A DNA stretch of 64,000 nucleotides from contig JADKAF010000001.1 of assembly GCA_016719295.1 (NCBI GenBank), positions 434,001 through 498,000 on the forward strand. The letters are read 5' to 3'. Below, one piece after another: positions 32,170-44,646 of the stretch. The position numbers and the translations under genes were made by a program. Origin of the DNA: Planctomycetota bacterium. GTDB lineage: Bacteria; Planctomycetota; UBA1135; JADKAF01. The stretch's first letter is position 1, and every line of letters starts with the position of its first letter. Under the pieces are notes generated by a model. That model saw only the letters and a list, made by a program, of their open reading frames with translations, made no database searches and was not told where the DNA came from.

Positions 32170-34310
32170 GCGGGAAACGCGACGGGCGTGTCGAACGATG
32201 CTGCAGCGCGGCCCGCGCGCTGCTCCTGCTCGCGGTTCTCGGCGCGGCACCCGTGCTGTGCGCCGCAGAGGAAGAGCGGACCTTCTTCGTCCTCGATCGA
32301 TCGGCGTCGATGGCGCGCGCGCACGCGGGCGGCGCTTCGAGCTTGATGCTGCAACGCGACGCGGTGGCCGCGCTGGTCGCGAGCTTGCCGGCGACGCAGC
32401 GCGTCGGGATCGCCAGCTTCGCTTCCGGAGCGCGCGTCGATCTCTCGATGCGAGCGCTCGCCACCGAGGCGGATCGGCGCGCCTGCATCGACGCGGCGGG
32501 AGCCCTGGAAGCCTCTGGCGCCTCGCAGCTCGGTGACGGGCTCGACGCGGCTCTCGCCGCGCTGCGCTCGGCCGGGCCGCCGCGGGGCACGGAGTCGATC
32601 GTGCTCCTCACCGATGGTGGGGATGCGGGATCCGCGCGCGGCGCGCGCGATGCCGTGCTGCCGGAGCTCGTCGCGCGGGGAGTGCGCGTCTTCGCGTTCC
32701 CCCTCGACGCGGGAGCCGATCTCGCGCTGCTCGCCGAGCTCGCGAGCCGGAGCGGCGGGCGAAGCGACGAAGAGGAAAGCGAAGGTGCGAGGACGCGCGC
32801 GCTGGCGCATAGCACGCCGCGGCTCGCTCCGGTGGATTTGCTCGCTTCGTTCGATGCGCGCTTGTCGGCGGGTGAGACGCACGAGCATCGGGCGCTCGTC
32901 GAGCAGGGCGCGAGCGCGGTGATCTTCGCCGCCGCGACGCCGACGCGCGCCGATGCCTTCGAGCTCGAGCTCGTCGGGCCGAATCGCGTCGTGCTGCGCT
33001 CCACCTCGCAGATCCCCGGAGTGCAGTTCGTTCAGGAGGGCGCGCTGCGGCTCTTCCGCATCGGCGCGCCCGCCGCGGGCGAGTGGCGGCTGCGTCTGCG
33101 CGGGGGCGCGAGCTGGATCGGCCTGCGCCGCGTACGCTCCGAGGTCTTGGTGCAGAGCGCGACACGCGCCGGCCTCGCCTGGATCGACGGACCGGCTTCC
33201 GTGAGCCCGCCCGCCCTGCACCGACTGCGCGCGCTCGCGCAGGGCTTCGACGATCTTCTGCAGCAGCCGCTCGAAGCGGAGCTGCTCGATTCCGAAGGCC
33301 TCGCGCTCGCTCGCTTCGAGCTGCGCGATGGCGGCAGCGCGCTCGACGGCGACGCGCTCGCGGGCGATGGGATCCACTCGGCCTGGTTCGGGGGCTGGTC
33401 CGGCAGCGGCCGCCAGCATGTTCGCGTGAAGGCTCGCGGGATCGCCGGCGGTCGTGCCGTCCAGCGCTGCGCCGAGCTGCGCCTCGAGCTCCTGGACGAG
33501 CGTATTCCCGAGCCGAGCTTCCTCCAGGCGCGGTCGCTCGACGTGCGCGCGCGCGAAGGAGCGGACGAGGCGAACCGCTTGCGCCTCGAGCTCGACTTCG
33601 ACCTCGCCGAGTCGGGCATCGACCCGCGGAGCACCGGCCTCGCGCTGGCCGTGAACGAGCTCGAGATCGCCATCGAAGCGAGCGCCTGGCGCTCGCGCGC
33701 GAACGCGCTCTTCTTCGAGGACGAGACGCGCCGGCTCGAGCTGCGCCCCGCGCCGCGGGGCTCTTCCCGAGTGCAGCTCGCACTGGATTGGCGCGCCTTC
33801 GATGGCGCCGACCTCGGCGAGCTCGGGCGCATCGAGCTCGAGCTCGAGCTCGGTGAGCTCGTGCTCGCGGGCGCGCTGCTCCCGCGCGTCGATGCTCGCG
33901 GCGAGGTCGCGCGCTGGAGCGAGGGCGAGGTGACGGAAGGCCTGCCTTGGCAGATCGTGCGCTGCGATGTCGATCGCCGCCGGGGCACGCTCTCCTGCGC
34001 GCAGCGCTTGGAGCGCGATCTCTTCGATCCCACCTCGGACCCCCTCGAGCTGCTCGTCGAGGGCTGGGGCGTACACGTGCCGGCGGGAGCTCTCGTCGGC
34101 GGGCCGAGGCGCTACTTCTTCGAGGTGATCGAGCGCGAACGCGCGCTGCGCTTGGATCTCGATCTGGCGACGGGGCTGCTCGAGGTGCGGGGGCAGGGGC
34201 TCGGATTCTTCGGCGCGCCGTCTCCGCTCGATCTCGGGCTCGGCGTCGGCGCGCGCTCGGGCACGCTGCGCTTGCGACCCGCGGTCGCCGGTGATCGCGC
34301 GCGTTACTGA
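32166..34310 (+). CDS. Secreted VWA-domain protein
   Basis: 714-residue protein with a signal peptide (AARALLLLAVLGAAPVLCAA). The von Willebrand A domain (about 38-205) has an intact metal site: FFVLDRSASM (DxSxS), a central Thr/Ser region and VLLTDGGDAG. The rest, about 450 residues, is beta-rich and Leu/Arg/Glu-rich, without a named domain; GDGIHSAWFGGW resembles a VWA-associated beta segment. It is coupled to the HEAT-like gene. It converges with the following minus-strand gene and overlaps it by 7 bp at the stop codons. Confidence 0.82.
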   Translation: MSGKRDGRVERCCSAARALLLLAVLGAAPVLCAAEEERTFFVLDRSASMARAHAGGASSLMLQRDAVAALVASLPATQRVGIASFASGARVDLSMRALATEADRRACIDAAGALEASGASQLGDGLDAALAALRSAGPPRGTESIVLLTDGGDAGSARGARDAVLPELVARGVRVFAFPLDAGADLALLAELASRSGGRSDEEESEGARTRALAHSTPRLAPVDLLASFDARLSAGETHEHRALVEQGASAVIFAAATPTRADAFELELVGPNRVVLRSTSQIPGVQFVQEGALRLFRIGAPAAGEWRLRLRGGASWIGLRRVRSEVLVQSATRAGLAWIDGPASVSPPALHRLRALAQGFDDLLQQPLEAELLDSEGLALARFELRDGGSALDGDALAGDGIHSAWFGGWSGSGRQHVRVKARGIAGGRAVQRCAELRLELLDERIPEPSFLQARSLDVRAREGADEANRLRLELDFDLAESGIDPRSTGLALAVNELEIAIEASAWRSRANALFFEDETRRLELRPAPRGSSRVQLALDWRAFDGADLGELGRIELELELGELVLAGALLPRVDARGEVARWSEGEVTEGLPWQIVRCDVDRRRGTLSCAQRLERDLFDPTSDPLELLVEGWGVHVPAGALVGGPRRYFFEVIERERALRLDLDLATGLLEVRGQGLGFFGAPSPLDLGLGVGARSGTLRLRPAVAGDRARY

Positions 34311-34855
34311 GCGAGCTCGCCGACGAGATCGAACGACGCGAGATCGACGGCGAAGAGGCGGAACTCACCCTCGCGCTCGCGCCAGCGCGTCGTCACCTGG
34401 AACTCCGGGCGCTGGCGGCGGATGGCCTCCGCTGCCGGCGAGGGCACCATGCCGCTGTCGCCGCCGATCGAGCGCACTTGGATCACCGCACCCACGGAGA
34501 CCGTGCCATCGTCGCTCTCCTGCGCGCGAGCGGAGCGCAGACGCAGGCGCAGATCCAGGGGATCGAGAAGCGCGCGCAGCTCCGCCTCGTCGCGCGTCAA
34601 GCGGCGCAGAATGCCCCGCGCACCGCGCGGCCAGGAGCCTCCGAAGCTCTTCGCCTCCAGATCGGGATCCAAGCGCTCGAGGACGGCGCTCCAGCGCTCC
34701 TCGTCGATCGCGCGGATCAGCTCGCCGCAGCGGCGGCGCGCGGTCTCGGCGCGCGAGCCCGAGAGCAGACTCCAGCCGAGGCCCAGAGCCGCGAGCAGCG
34801 CGAGGCCGGTGACCCAGGAGGTGGCTCGAGAGGAGCGACGACGACGATGGCCCAT
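34304..34855 (-). CDS. Small membrane-anchored protein downstream of the kinase
   Basis: 183-residue protein with a basic N-terminus and one membrane segment (SWVTGLALLAALGLGWSLL). The remainder is a compact alpha/beta domain resembling the NTF2-like layout of stress or lipoproteins (CGELIRAIDEERWSAVLERL at the start, FQVTTRWREREGEFRLFAVD near the end); this resemblance is only suggestive. Its ATG is 2 bp after the kinase stop, so it is very likely translated with it. It could be a sensor or substrate of the kinase. Confidence 0.7.
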   Translation of the reverse strand: MGHRRRRSSRATSWVTGLALLAALGLGWSLLSGSRAETARRRCGELIRAIDEERWSAVLERLDPDLEAKSFGGSWPRGARGILRRLTRDEAELRALLDPLDLRLRLRSARAQESDDGTVSVGAVIQVRSIGGDSGMVPSPAAEAIRRQRPEFQVTTRWREREGEFRLFAVDLASFDLVGELAQ

Positions 34856-34857
34856 GC

Positions 34858-37800
34858 TCAGGCGCTCGCTTCGGCGAGGATCGGAGGTAGGCTGCGGCCG
34901 CGCTCGCGGCAGGCGCGCAGGATCTTGCGCACGAGACGCTCCTCGCGGATGAAGCGCGCTCGGCGCTCCGGCGGTTCCAGGCGCTTCGCGAGACCGGCGG
35001 CGAGCTGCAGGGCCCGCTCGATCCAGCGATCGGCGTCGGGCTCGCCCAAGCGCTCGACGATGGCCCAGTGCGTGTAGAGCACGGCGATGCGTCGGCGGGC
35101 GTCCTGGCGCGTTCGACGGTGGAGCTCGAGCGCGCGTTGCGACAGCTCGCGCGCGGGTCCCAGCCGATCGAGGCGCAGCAGCACGCGCGCTTGCGCGGAG
35201 AGCGCCGCGGCTTGATGGCGCGGGTTGTCGAGGTCGTCGGCGAGGCGCACGGCGCGTTTCGCGGTCGCGAGGGCGCGTCGGGGATCGGGCTGCGGATTGC
35301 GCCGCGAGAGATGCGCGTGCGTGAGGTGGATCCAGCAATGCACGCGGGTGTAGCGATCGCCGATGCTGCGCGCGAGCTCCTCGAGGCTCCGCAAGGTCGC
35401 GCGCAGTCGGCGATCGCCATGCTCGCGCTCAAGCTCGAGCGCATGCAGGATCACCTCCAGCGCCGCGTCGTAGCTCCCGATGTCGTCGAGCGCGCGCGCT
35501 TGCTGGAAGAGCGCGCGCGTGTACAGCAGCGTGTCCTCGCTCCGGCGGAGCTCGGGTAGCGCGGACTCGAGGAGGTCCAGCGCTTCGCCCGGTCGATGGA
35601 TGTCGAGGCGATTGCGCGCCTGCGCGACGCGCAGGGAGAGATGCGCGGCGCGCGGCGCGTCGGCGATCTCGGCGTCTGCGGCGTCGAGGTGATGCCGTGC
35701 CTCCCGATGCATCCCGATGTAGCCCCAGGCGACGCCCATGCCGATCCGGATACGCAGGCGGATCTCCTTCTCCGCGGCAGGCGCGATCTCGAGGGCGCGC
35801 TCGAGGTACTCGATCGCGAGCTCGTTGTTGCTCGTGCGATGCGAGTGTCGGCCGAGCATGTAGAGTGCGCGCGCCTGGTCCGAGCTGCGTCCCAGCCGGC
35901 GCGCCTCGCGAAAGGCCTTCTCGGCGGCGCCGCGCTCGATGCTGCGCTTCCCCGCGCGACCCGCGGCCTCGGCGAGGTGCAGCAGCCATTCGAGCCGCCT
36001 CTCCGCCGCCCCTTCCACGCTCGCTCCGAGCGCCTCGAGATGGCGCAAGGCCGTCTGGCAGAGCGTCGCCGCGAGCTCCGGGCTCAAGCCTCGCCGCGGT
36101 CGGCGCAGCATCGCGTGCAGCCATTCGAGAGCGCGTCGATGCTCGCCCGCCGCGCCCGCGTGGTGCGCGATCTCGAGGATGCCGCGTGTGCCCGGGTCGC
36201 TGCGCTGTGCGCGTCGCGTGAGCGCGTCGGCCAGCGCCGAGTGGATCGCGCGGCGCTGCGCGGGATCGATCGACTCGTAGAGCACCTCGTGCACTCCTTG
36301 GCTCGCGAAGCGATACGCAGCGCCTTGCGGCACGAGGATGTCGCGGCCGATCTCGAGGCGCCCGAGGCGCTGGGCGTGGGCCAGCGGCTCCTCGCCGAAC
36401 GCTTCGGCGAGGAGCTCGACCTCGAAGCGCACGCCGGCGACGGCGGCTCGATCGAGCTCTTGGCGCAGCTCCTCAGGGAGCTCCTCGCGGCGGCGACGCG
36501 CGCCGGCGATCAAGCGCTCGGGGAGCGGGATCGCGGCGATGTCGCGCTGCGGCACGAGGTGGCCGTCGCTCCACTGCAGCACCCCTTCGCGCTCCAGCGC
36601 CTTCAGCACCTCGGCGACGTAGGCCGGCATGCCGCCGGTGCGCTCCAGCAGCGCGTCGACGAACGGCTCGGCGTCGAGGTCGGCGGGGAGGATGCGGCTC
36701 AGCGCGCGTGCGAGCGCTCCCTTGTCGAGCGGCCCGAGCTCGAGCTGCAGGAGCTGGCCGCGCGGACGAAGGCGCTCCAGGAGATGCTGCAGCGCGCGGT
36801 TCTCCACGATCTTCGAAGGTCGAGCCAGCGCGAGCACGAGGATCGGCAGCCCGTCCTGCTCCTCCAGGAGCAGCTCGAGGGTGCGCAGCGTCGAAGAGCC
36901 TACGTGGTGGAAGTCCTCGAGCTGCAGCACGAGCGGGCGATGCTGCGCCAGGCCGCGGAGCAGCGCGCAGAACGCCCGGGGCAGCGTGAGCGTGCCCTCG
37001 CTGCTCTCGGCAGTGGTCTCCGCTCCTACGAGCGCGGAGCCGAGCACGCGTGCGACGCTGGGCGTCGAGAACGCCGCGAGGCGCGCGAGATCCGCTTGCG
37101 TCGGCCGCACGCCGCGAGCGAGGCCGAGGAATCGCTCCAGCGCGGAGAGCAGGCCTGCGTAGGGCACGGCTTCGTCGGGCGGTGGACAGCGCCCTTCGAG
37201 CACCTGCGGCGCGGGCTCGGTCGCCGCCAGGCGATGCTCGAGCTCCACCAGCAGGCGTTGTCCGCCCATGTGCGTCTCGCCGAGCACCAGCGCGAACCGT
37301 CGCTTGCCCCGCAGTGCGTCGTGCGCGGCCTCGAGGAGTCCGCTGAGCTCGGCCTCGCGCCCGAAGAGAGGCAGCGGATCGTCGTGCTTCGCTCGCACCG
37401 CGCGCGCGGTCCTCTCGCGCTGGGCCCACCAAGGCGAACGCTCACCCGCGCGAAGCACCCGCGCGAGCTCGTGCGCGCTCGGGAAGCGCTTGCGAGGATC
37501 GGGTGCGAGCAGGCTCTCCAGCACCTCGTCGAGGAAGGGCGAGAGCGACGGCGCCCGTTGCGAAGCGCGCTGGGTGTGCCCTTGCAGCTTCTCCTCGAGC
37601 AGCGCGTCCGGCTCCGTCGCGCGGAACGGCAGGCCGCGCGTCGCGAGCTCGAAGAGCAGGACTCCCAGCGAGTAGAGATCGCAAGCCGGCGTAGGGAAGA
37701 CGCCGCGCAAGAGCTCCGGGGCTGCATAGGTTGGCGAGCCCGCGAAGGTGCGCGCGCCGCGCGTGCCGGCCGAGCCGAGCTCGCGCGCGTAACCGAGGTC

Positions 37801-38298
37801 CATCAGCACCGCGCGCGGTCCGGCAGAGAGGATCACGTTCTCCGGCTTCACGTCCAGGTGCACGACACCCGCGGCGTGGAGATTGCCCAGCGCCTCGGCG
37901 AGCTGGGCGCCGATGTCGCGCACGAGCGGCTCGTTGCCGGCTTCCTCTCGCTCGAGCCAGGCGCGCAGCGTCGGGCCGGGGACGTGCTCCATCACGAGGA
38001 ACAGCAGATCCTGTCCGAGCAGGGGCTCCTCGCAGACCGCCAGCATGCGCACGAGGTGGCGCTGCGAGGCTCCGGAGATGGCGAGTCCCGCGCGGGCCTC
38101 GTCGAGGAAACGCGCGCGCGCGGCGGGATCGCCGGTCAGGCGCTGGTGCAGGAACTTCACCGCGATCGAAGTGCCCGCCGGGGCGCCCCAGCGGTCCTCG
38201 AGCAGGACGCCGCGATGCACCGTGCCCGTGCTCCCGCTGCCGATCTCCTCGAAGAGTCGGAAGCTCGAGAGCGGCGATGAGGAAGGGGAGTTCGGCAC
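34858..38298 (-). CDS. Serine/threonine protein kinase fused to an ATPase-like region and TPR-type repeats
   Basis: 1146-residue soluble protein. Kinase domain (about 12-285): G-loop GSGSTGTVHRG, AVKFL (Lys), the catalytic loop HLDVKPEN (HLD in place of HRD), MDLGYA (DLG for DFG) and YAAPELL. A STAND/AAA-like region follows from about 315: FGREAELSGLLEAAHDAL, then GETHMGGQRLL where GxxGxGKS/T is expected, so the P-loop Lys is Gln near residue 347 and nucleotide binding is doubtful; VLQLEDFHHVGSSTLRTLEL is the Walker-B-like segment. The last about 500 residues are TPR-type helical repeats. This is the architecture of large bacterial signalling kinases with an ATPase/TPR module. It forms a pair with the small membrane gene downstream. 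Confidence 0.88.
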   Translation of the reverse strand: MPNSPSSSPLSSFRLFEEIGSGSTGTVHRGVLLEDRWGAPAGTSIAVKFLHQRLTGDPAARARFLDEARAGLAISGASQRHLVRMLAVCEEPLLGQDLLFLVMEHVPGPTLRAWLEREEAGNEPLVRDIGAQLAEALGNLHAAGVVHLDVKPENVILSAGPRAVLMDLGYARELGSAGTRGARTFAGSPTYAAPELLRGVFPTPACDLYSLGVLLFELATRGLPFRATEPDALLEEKLQGHTQRASQRAPSLSPFLDEVLESLLAPDPRKRFPSAHELARVLRAGERSPWWAQRERTARAVRAKHDDPLPLFGREAELSGLLEAAHDALRGKRRFALVLGETHMGGQRLLVELEHRLAATEPAPQVLEGRCPPPDEAVPYAGLLSALERFLGLARGVRPTQADLARLAAFSTPSVARVLGSALVGAETTAESSEGTLTLPRAFCALLRGLAQHRPLVLQLEDFHHVGSSTLRTLELLLEEQDGLPILVLALARPSKIVENRALQHLLERLRPRGQLLQLELGPLDKGALARALSRILPADLDAEPFVDALLERTGGMPAYVAEVLKALEREGVLQWSDGHLVPQRDIAAIPLPERLIAGARRRREELPEELRQELDRAAVAGVRFEVELLAEAFGEEPLAHAQRLGRLEIGRDILVPQGAAYRFASQGVHEVLYESIDPAQRRAIHSALADALTRRAQRSDPGTRGILEIAHHAGAAGEHRRALEWLHAMLRRPRRGLSPELAATLCQTALRHLEALGASVEGAAERRLEWLLHLAEAAGRAGKRSIERGAAEKAFREARRLGRSSDQARALYMLGRHSHRTSNNELAIEYLERALEIAPAAEKEIRLRIRIGMGVAWGYIGMHREARHHLDAADAEIADAPRAAHLSLRVAQARNRLDIHRPGEALDLLESALPELRRSEDTLLYTRALFQQARALDDIGSYDAALEVILHALELEREHGDRRLRATLRSLEELARSIGDRYTRVHCWIHLTHAHLSRRNPQPDPRRALATAKRAVRLADDLDNPRHQAAALSAQARVLLRLDRLGPARELSQRALELHRRTRQDARRRIAVLYTHWAIVERLGEPDADRWIERALQLAAGLAKRLEPPERRARFIREERLVRKILRACRERGRSLPPILAEASA

Positions 38299-38360
38299 AG
38301 GGAAGGAGCGCAGGGTAACTCAGCTCGCCGTCGCCGCCAGATGGTCTTCGGTCGCGCGCT

Positions 38361-38789
38361 TCATCGCGTCGGCTGAGCGGCGCGCAGATCGAGGCGCCAG
38401 CGCCCTTGCTCGCGCAGGAAGTGGAAGCGCAGCGCTACCGCCGCGCCCTCGGGAGCGGCGAGGCGCTCCGCGCGCTCGAGCCACGCTTCCTGAGCCTCCG
38501 GGGCGAGCTCCTCCCAGCGCCGCGGCGCGAGGTGCGCGACGAGCGTTGCCGCATCGGCGTCGACCGCTGGGCGCTCGAGCCGCGCACCGCGGAGCAACCC
38601 CTCGATCCCGGCAGGCGACCTCGCGTCGACCAGCGGGGGAATCGCCGGCGCCTCTCCGCGCTCGGCGCAGGGACGCAGGATCTCGTCCGGCCGCGGGCTC
38701 GGCGGGGCGCAGGCGAGGAGCAGGAGCGAGATGGCGCAGGCGAGTGCCAGCGACTTCGGGCTTGAGATGCGCTCGGTCGCCGCTAGAAT
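38361..38789 (-). CDS. Small lipoprotein, start codon uncertain (ATT proposed)
   Basis: Lipoprotein with SLALACAISLLLLAC, Cys being the lipidated residue, then a Pro-rich and helical region of about 115 residues (RRWEELAPEAQEAWLERAE, VALRFHFLREQGRWRLDL). No ATG, GTG or TTG lies between the tRNA-Gln gene and the signal peptide. A strong AAGGAGGG (38793-38800 in complement) stands 3-4 bases before an ATT at 38789, which fits a rare initiation codon. In-frame GTG (38828) and TTG (38816) exist but lie inside the tRNA in antisense. Function unknown; it is 62 bp from the kinase gene start in the same direction. Confidence 0.62.
   Translation of the reverse strand: MLAATERISSPKSLALACAISLLLLACAPPSPRPDEILRPCAERGEAPAIPPLVDARSPAGIEGLLRGARLERPAVDADAATLVAHLAPRRWEELAPEAQEAWLERAERLAAPEGAAVALRFHFLREQGRWRLDLRAAQPTR
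38762..38789 (+). promoter_or_regulatory. sigma-70-type promoter of tRNA-Gln
   Basis: TTGAGA at 38762-38767, 16-bp spacer, TAGAAT at 38784-38789, and the tRNA begins 13 bp after the -10 element. This is the clearest consensus promoter in the window. It overlaps the opposite-strand lipoprotein start. Confidence 0.65.
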
Positions 38790-38801
38790 CTCGCCCTCCT
38801 T

Positions 38802-38874
38802 TGCCGAGTAGCACAATTGGTAGTGCACCTGACTCTGGATCAGGGGGTTCTAGGTTCGAATCCTAGCTCGGCAG
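38802..38874 (+). tRNA. tRNA-Gln (anticodon CUG)
   Basis: 73-nt cloverleaf: acceptor TGCCGAG/CTCGGCA with discriminator G, anticodon stem CCTGA/TCAGG with loop CTCTGGA (anticodon CTG), T arm CTAGG-TTCGAAT-CCTAG. CCA is not encoded. Confidence 0.96.
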
Positions 38875-39213
38875 TACGCTCCGCCGGATGAGAGCCGCGG
38901 GGGTCGCCGCGGAAGCTATGGCCGTCGCGGTTTCGGACGGGCCAGTCGCGGTTCCGGAAAGGGGCAGCCGCAGTGCTGAAGACCCCTTCCTGAAGCCCGC
39001 AGGCCCTTTCGAGAAGCCCGCGCGCCCGCCATGGATGATGGAGCCCGCTTCCCCTCGCTCTGCCGCGACGAGTGCCACGCCTGCTGAGCCGCCTCTGATC
39101 GTCGGAGCTTGGCGCGGAGTCGCGCGAAGCTCGGCGTTGCTGCCCCCGTCGTCTCGCGCGCTCGGTCTTGCCGCGCGCGCGGTCGATCGGTCGACGAGCG
39201 GCGTCGCTCGCGA
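38875..39213. other. Intergenic region without a convincing gene
   Basis: About 340 bp between tRNA-Gln and the stop of the next minus-strand gene. A 109-codon plus-strand frame exists but is Ala/Pro/Arg-rich with no family features. A terminator for the tRNA is expected here; I see none that is strong. Confidence 0.45.
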
Positions 39214-39708
39214 TTAGCGCGGCTTCACCTCGGCCACCCACGCGGTATGCGCGCCGCCGAGCTCGAGCAGCAGCTCGAGGAAGAGGGGCTCGTCCTGCAG
39301 CAGCGCGAACGCGTAGGTGTGCAGGAACAAGAACTCGGGAGTGCAGCGCTCCTTCAGCGCGGCGATCGCGGTCTTCATCTCGGCAGGCGTGAAGAAGATC
39401 TCGCCATCCTTGCCGCGCTTCTCCTTCGCGTAGCTCGCGAAGGTGTCGACCAAGCCTTCGTCCTCGCTCGACAAGTAGCCGTAGAGGAGCTGCGAGAGCT
39501 CCATCTGGCGTGCCTGCGCGTCGCCCTGGTAGCGGTGCAGCAGGAAGCTCTTGCGCGCTTGGATCTGCTGCACGGGATTGCCGGCGCGCTTCGTGCCTTC
39601 GCGCACGAGCTTCTGCAGATAGGGTTTCACCGCCGAGTTGTTGGGGGCGTTGACGACGAGGGCGAGCTTCTCCTCGTTCAGCAGAGGCGAGAGGGCGAGC
39701 GAAGTCAC
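39214..39708 (-). CDS. Hypothetical protein coupled to trmJ
   Basis: 164 residues from a GTG whose TGA overlap (GTGA) with the trmJ stop shows translational coupling. The sequence looks like a folded helical domain (SLALSPLLNEEKLALVVNAP, NNSAVKPYLQKLVREGTKR, FLHTYAFALLQDEPLFLELL) with no signal or membrane segment. No family is recognised. It is the last gene of the nusA-infB-rbfA series. Confidence 0.7.
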   Translation of the reverse strand: MTSLALSPLLNEEKLALVVNAPNNSAVKPYLQKLVREGTKRAGNPVQQIQARKSFLLHRYQGDAQARQMELSQLLYGYLSSEDEGLVDTFASYAKEKRGKDGEIFFTPAEMKTAIAALKERCTPEFLFLHTYAFALLQDEPLFLELLLELGGAHTAWVAEVKPR

Positions 39709-40603
39709 GGGGCCGGGTCTCCGGTTCGAAGCGATGGGGAGGGTAGCGAGAGGGATGTTCGAAGTCCAGGCGCGCGATCGCGCGCCGCGAGGCTCAGGCT
39801 TGGAGCCCTTCGTCGCCGCCCCTTCGAGCCAGGGCGGCGATAGCCGCCGGTGATGCGGCGCGCGAAGCCGAAGAGCATGTCGGCATCGTCGCGCTCCAGC
39901 CCGGCGCGGAAGAAGAGGCGCCGCAGCCGGCGCATCGTGCGATCGATGAGCTGCGGGGGACCGAAGCTGTCGTAGCCGAGCGTACGCAGCGCGGCTTCCC
40001 AATCGTCGATCAAGCGCTCGAGAGAGCCCGAGTCGATGAGCTCCTCCGTTCCGCCGAGCGTCTCGTTCGAGAACACTCGCGGCCGATGGCGCGCGCCTTC
40101 CGCCGGGATGAGGTCCGCCGCGCTCGTGCCGCGCGCCTCGATCTCGTAGAGGCCGATCAGCACAGCTTGCGACAGGTTGAGCGAGCTGTGGGGGCCGGTG
40201 GTCGGGATGCGCACGAGGCGGTGGCAGCGCTCGATCTCCTCGAAGCGCAGCCCGGAGTCCTCGCGTCCGAAGACCAGTGCGATCCTGCCGCTGCGCGCGC
40301 GGAGCTCGGCAGCGGCATCGCTGACGAGGAGAGGTGGCAAGCGGAAGCGCCCATCGCGTGCAGAGAAGCCGACCACGGTGGTGCAGTCCTCGATCGCGCT
40401 CTCGAAGTCGGCGTAGCGCTCCGCGCGCTCGAGGAGATGGAGCGCGCCCCAGGCCAAGGCGCGCGACTCGTCGTCGATCGCGCAGGCATTCACGAGGCGC
40501 AGACGCTCCGCGCCCATGTTCGCCATCGCGCGAGCCACGGCGCCGAGATTGCCCGGGTGATGGGGCTCGACCAGCACCACCACCAGCTCGCGCACGGGCT
40601 CGC

Positions 40604-40607
<4 letters not shown>
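39705..40607 (-). CDS. trmJ: TrmJ/SpoU-family RNA 2'-O-methyltransferase
   Basis: 300-residue SPOUT methyltransferase. The N-terminal motif VVLVEPHHPGNLGAVARAM is the TrmJ/YibK-type start; the SAM-binding trefoil knot follows with ALVFGREDSGLRFEEI and SLNLSQAVLIGLYE. TrmJ methylates the ribose at position 32 of certain tRNAs; that substrate is inferred from family. The last about 45 residues (after GGYRRPGSKGRRRR) are Arg/Ser/Leu-rich and not part of the usual fold. The start overlaps the rbfA stop by 4 bp. Confidence 0.87.
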
Positions 40608-41218
<611 letters not shown>

Positions 41219-41243
41219 GCGGTGCAGGAGAGGCGGCGTGAGG

Positions 41244-41531
41244 TCAGAGCACTTCGAGCTGGTAGTCGCTGACCTCGGCGTCGCGGTAGGTCTCGGCGAA
41301 CTCGAGGACCTTCCGCAGCTGCGCTTCGCAGAAGGGCGCCTCGGCCGAGACGGTCACGATTCCGATCGTCGCGATCTGCCAGTGGTCGTGGTTGTCGACC
41401 TCGGCCACTGCGACGTTGAAGTTGCGCCGCATCCGGTCCTTCATCGACCGGAGGACCGAGCGCTTGTCCTTCAGCGAGGAGCTCCCGGGGATCAAGAGCT
41501 CGATCTGCAGCACTCCAACCGAGGCGGCCAT
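41244..41531 (-). CDS. DUF503 family protein (YlxP-like)
   Basis: 95-residue protein matching DUF503/YlxP: VLQIELLIPGSSSLKDKRSV near the start, RMRRNFNVAVAEVDNHDHWQ, ATIGIVTVSAEAPFCEAQLR. The family is widely encoded beside infB and rbfA, as here, and is linked to 30S biogenesis by location only. It ends 25 bp before rbfA and starts 88 bp after infB. Confidence 0.85.
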   Translation of the reverse strand: MAASVGVLQIELLIPGSSSLKDKRSVLRSMKDRMRRNFNVAVAEVDNHDHWQIATIGIVTVSAEAPFCEAQLRKVLEFAETYRDAEVSDYQLEVL

Positions 41532-41619
41532 GGCGCGTCGTGGTACGAGGTGGGGCGGAGGCGCAGGAGCGGACCGGCCTCGACGCGCGGTGCGCCGAGG
41601 CCGGTGAGTGCGCGGGCTC

Positions 41620-44424
<2,805 letters not shown>

Positions 44425-44646
44425 GGTCGCGACTCCAGGTGTTGTTCCGCGGGGGCGAAGTCAGGCGTTCGCTCAGCGCGCTCGTGTTCCCGCGGCTTGG
44501 CTCGATCCGGGCCTTCCCGTTCGAGTCGATCGCGTTGCGTGTTGATGAGATGAAGGTCTGCGGAGCCAGGCGTTGCTCTCTCGAGCGAGGCCCAGCAAAG
44601 CCAGTCCGTGCTCTCGTGAGCCCGGCCTAGCGCCATCGGCTCGAGC

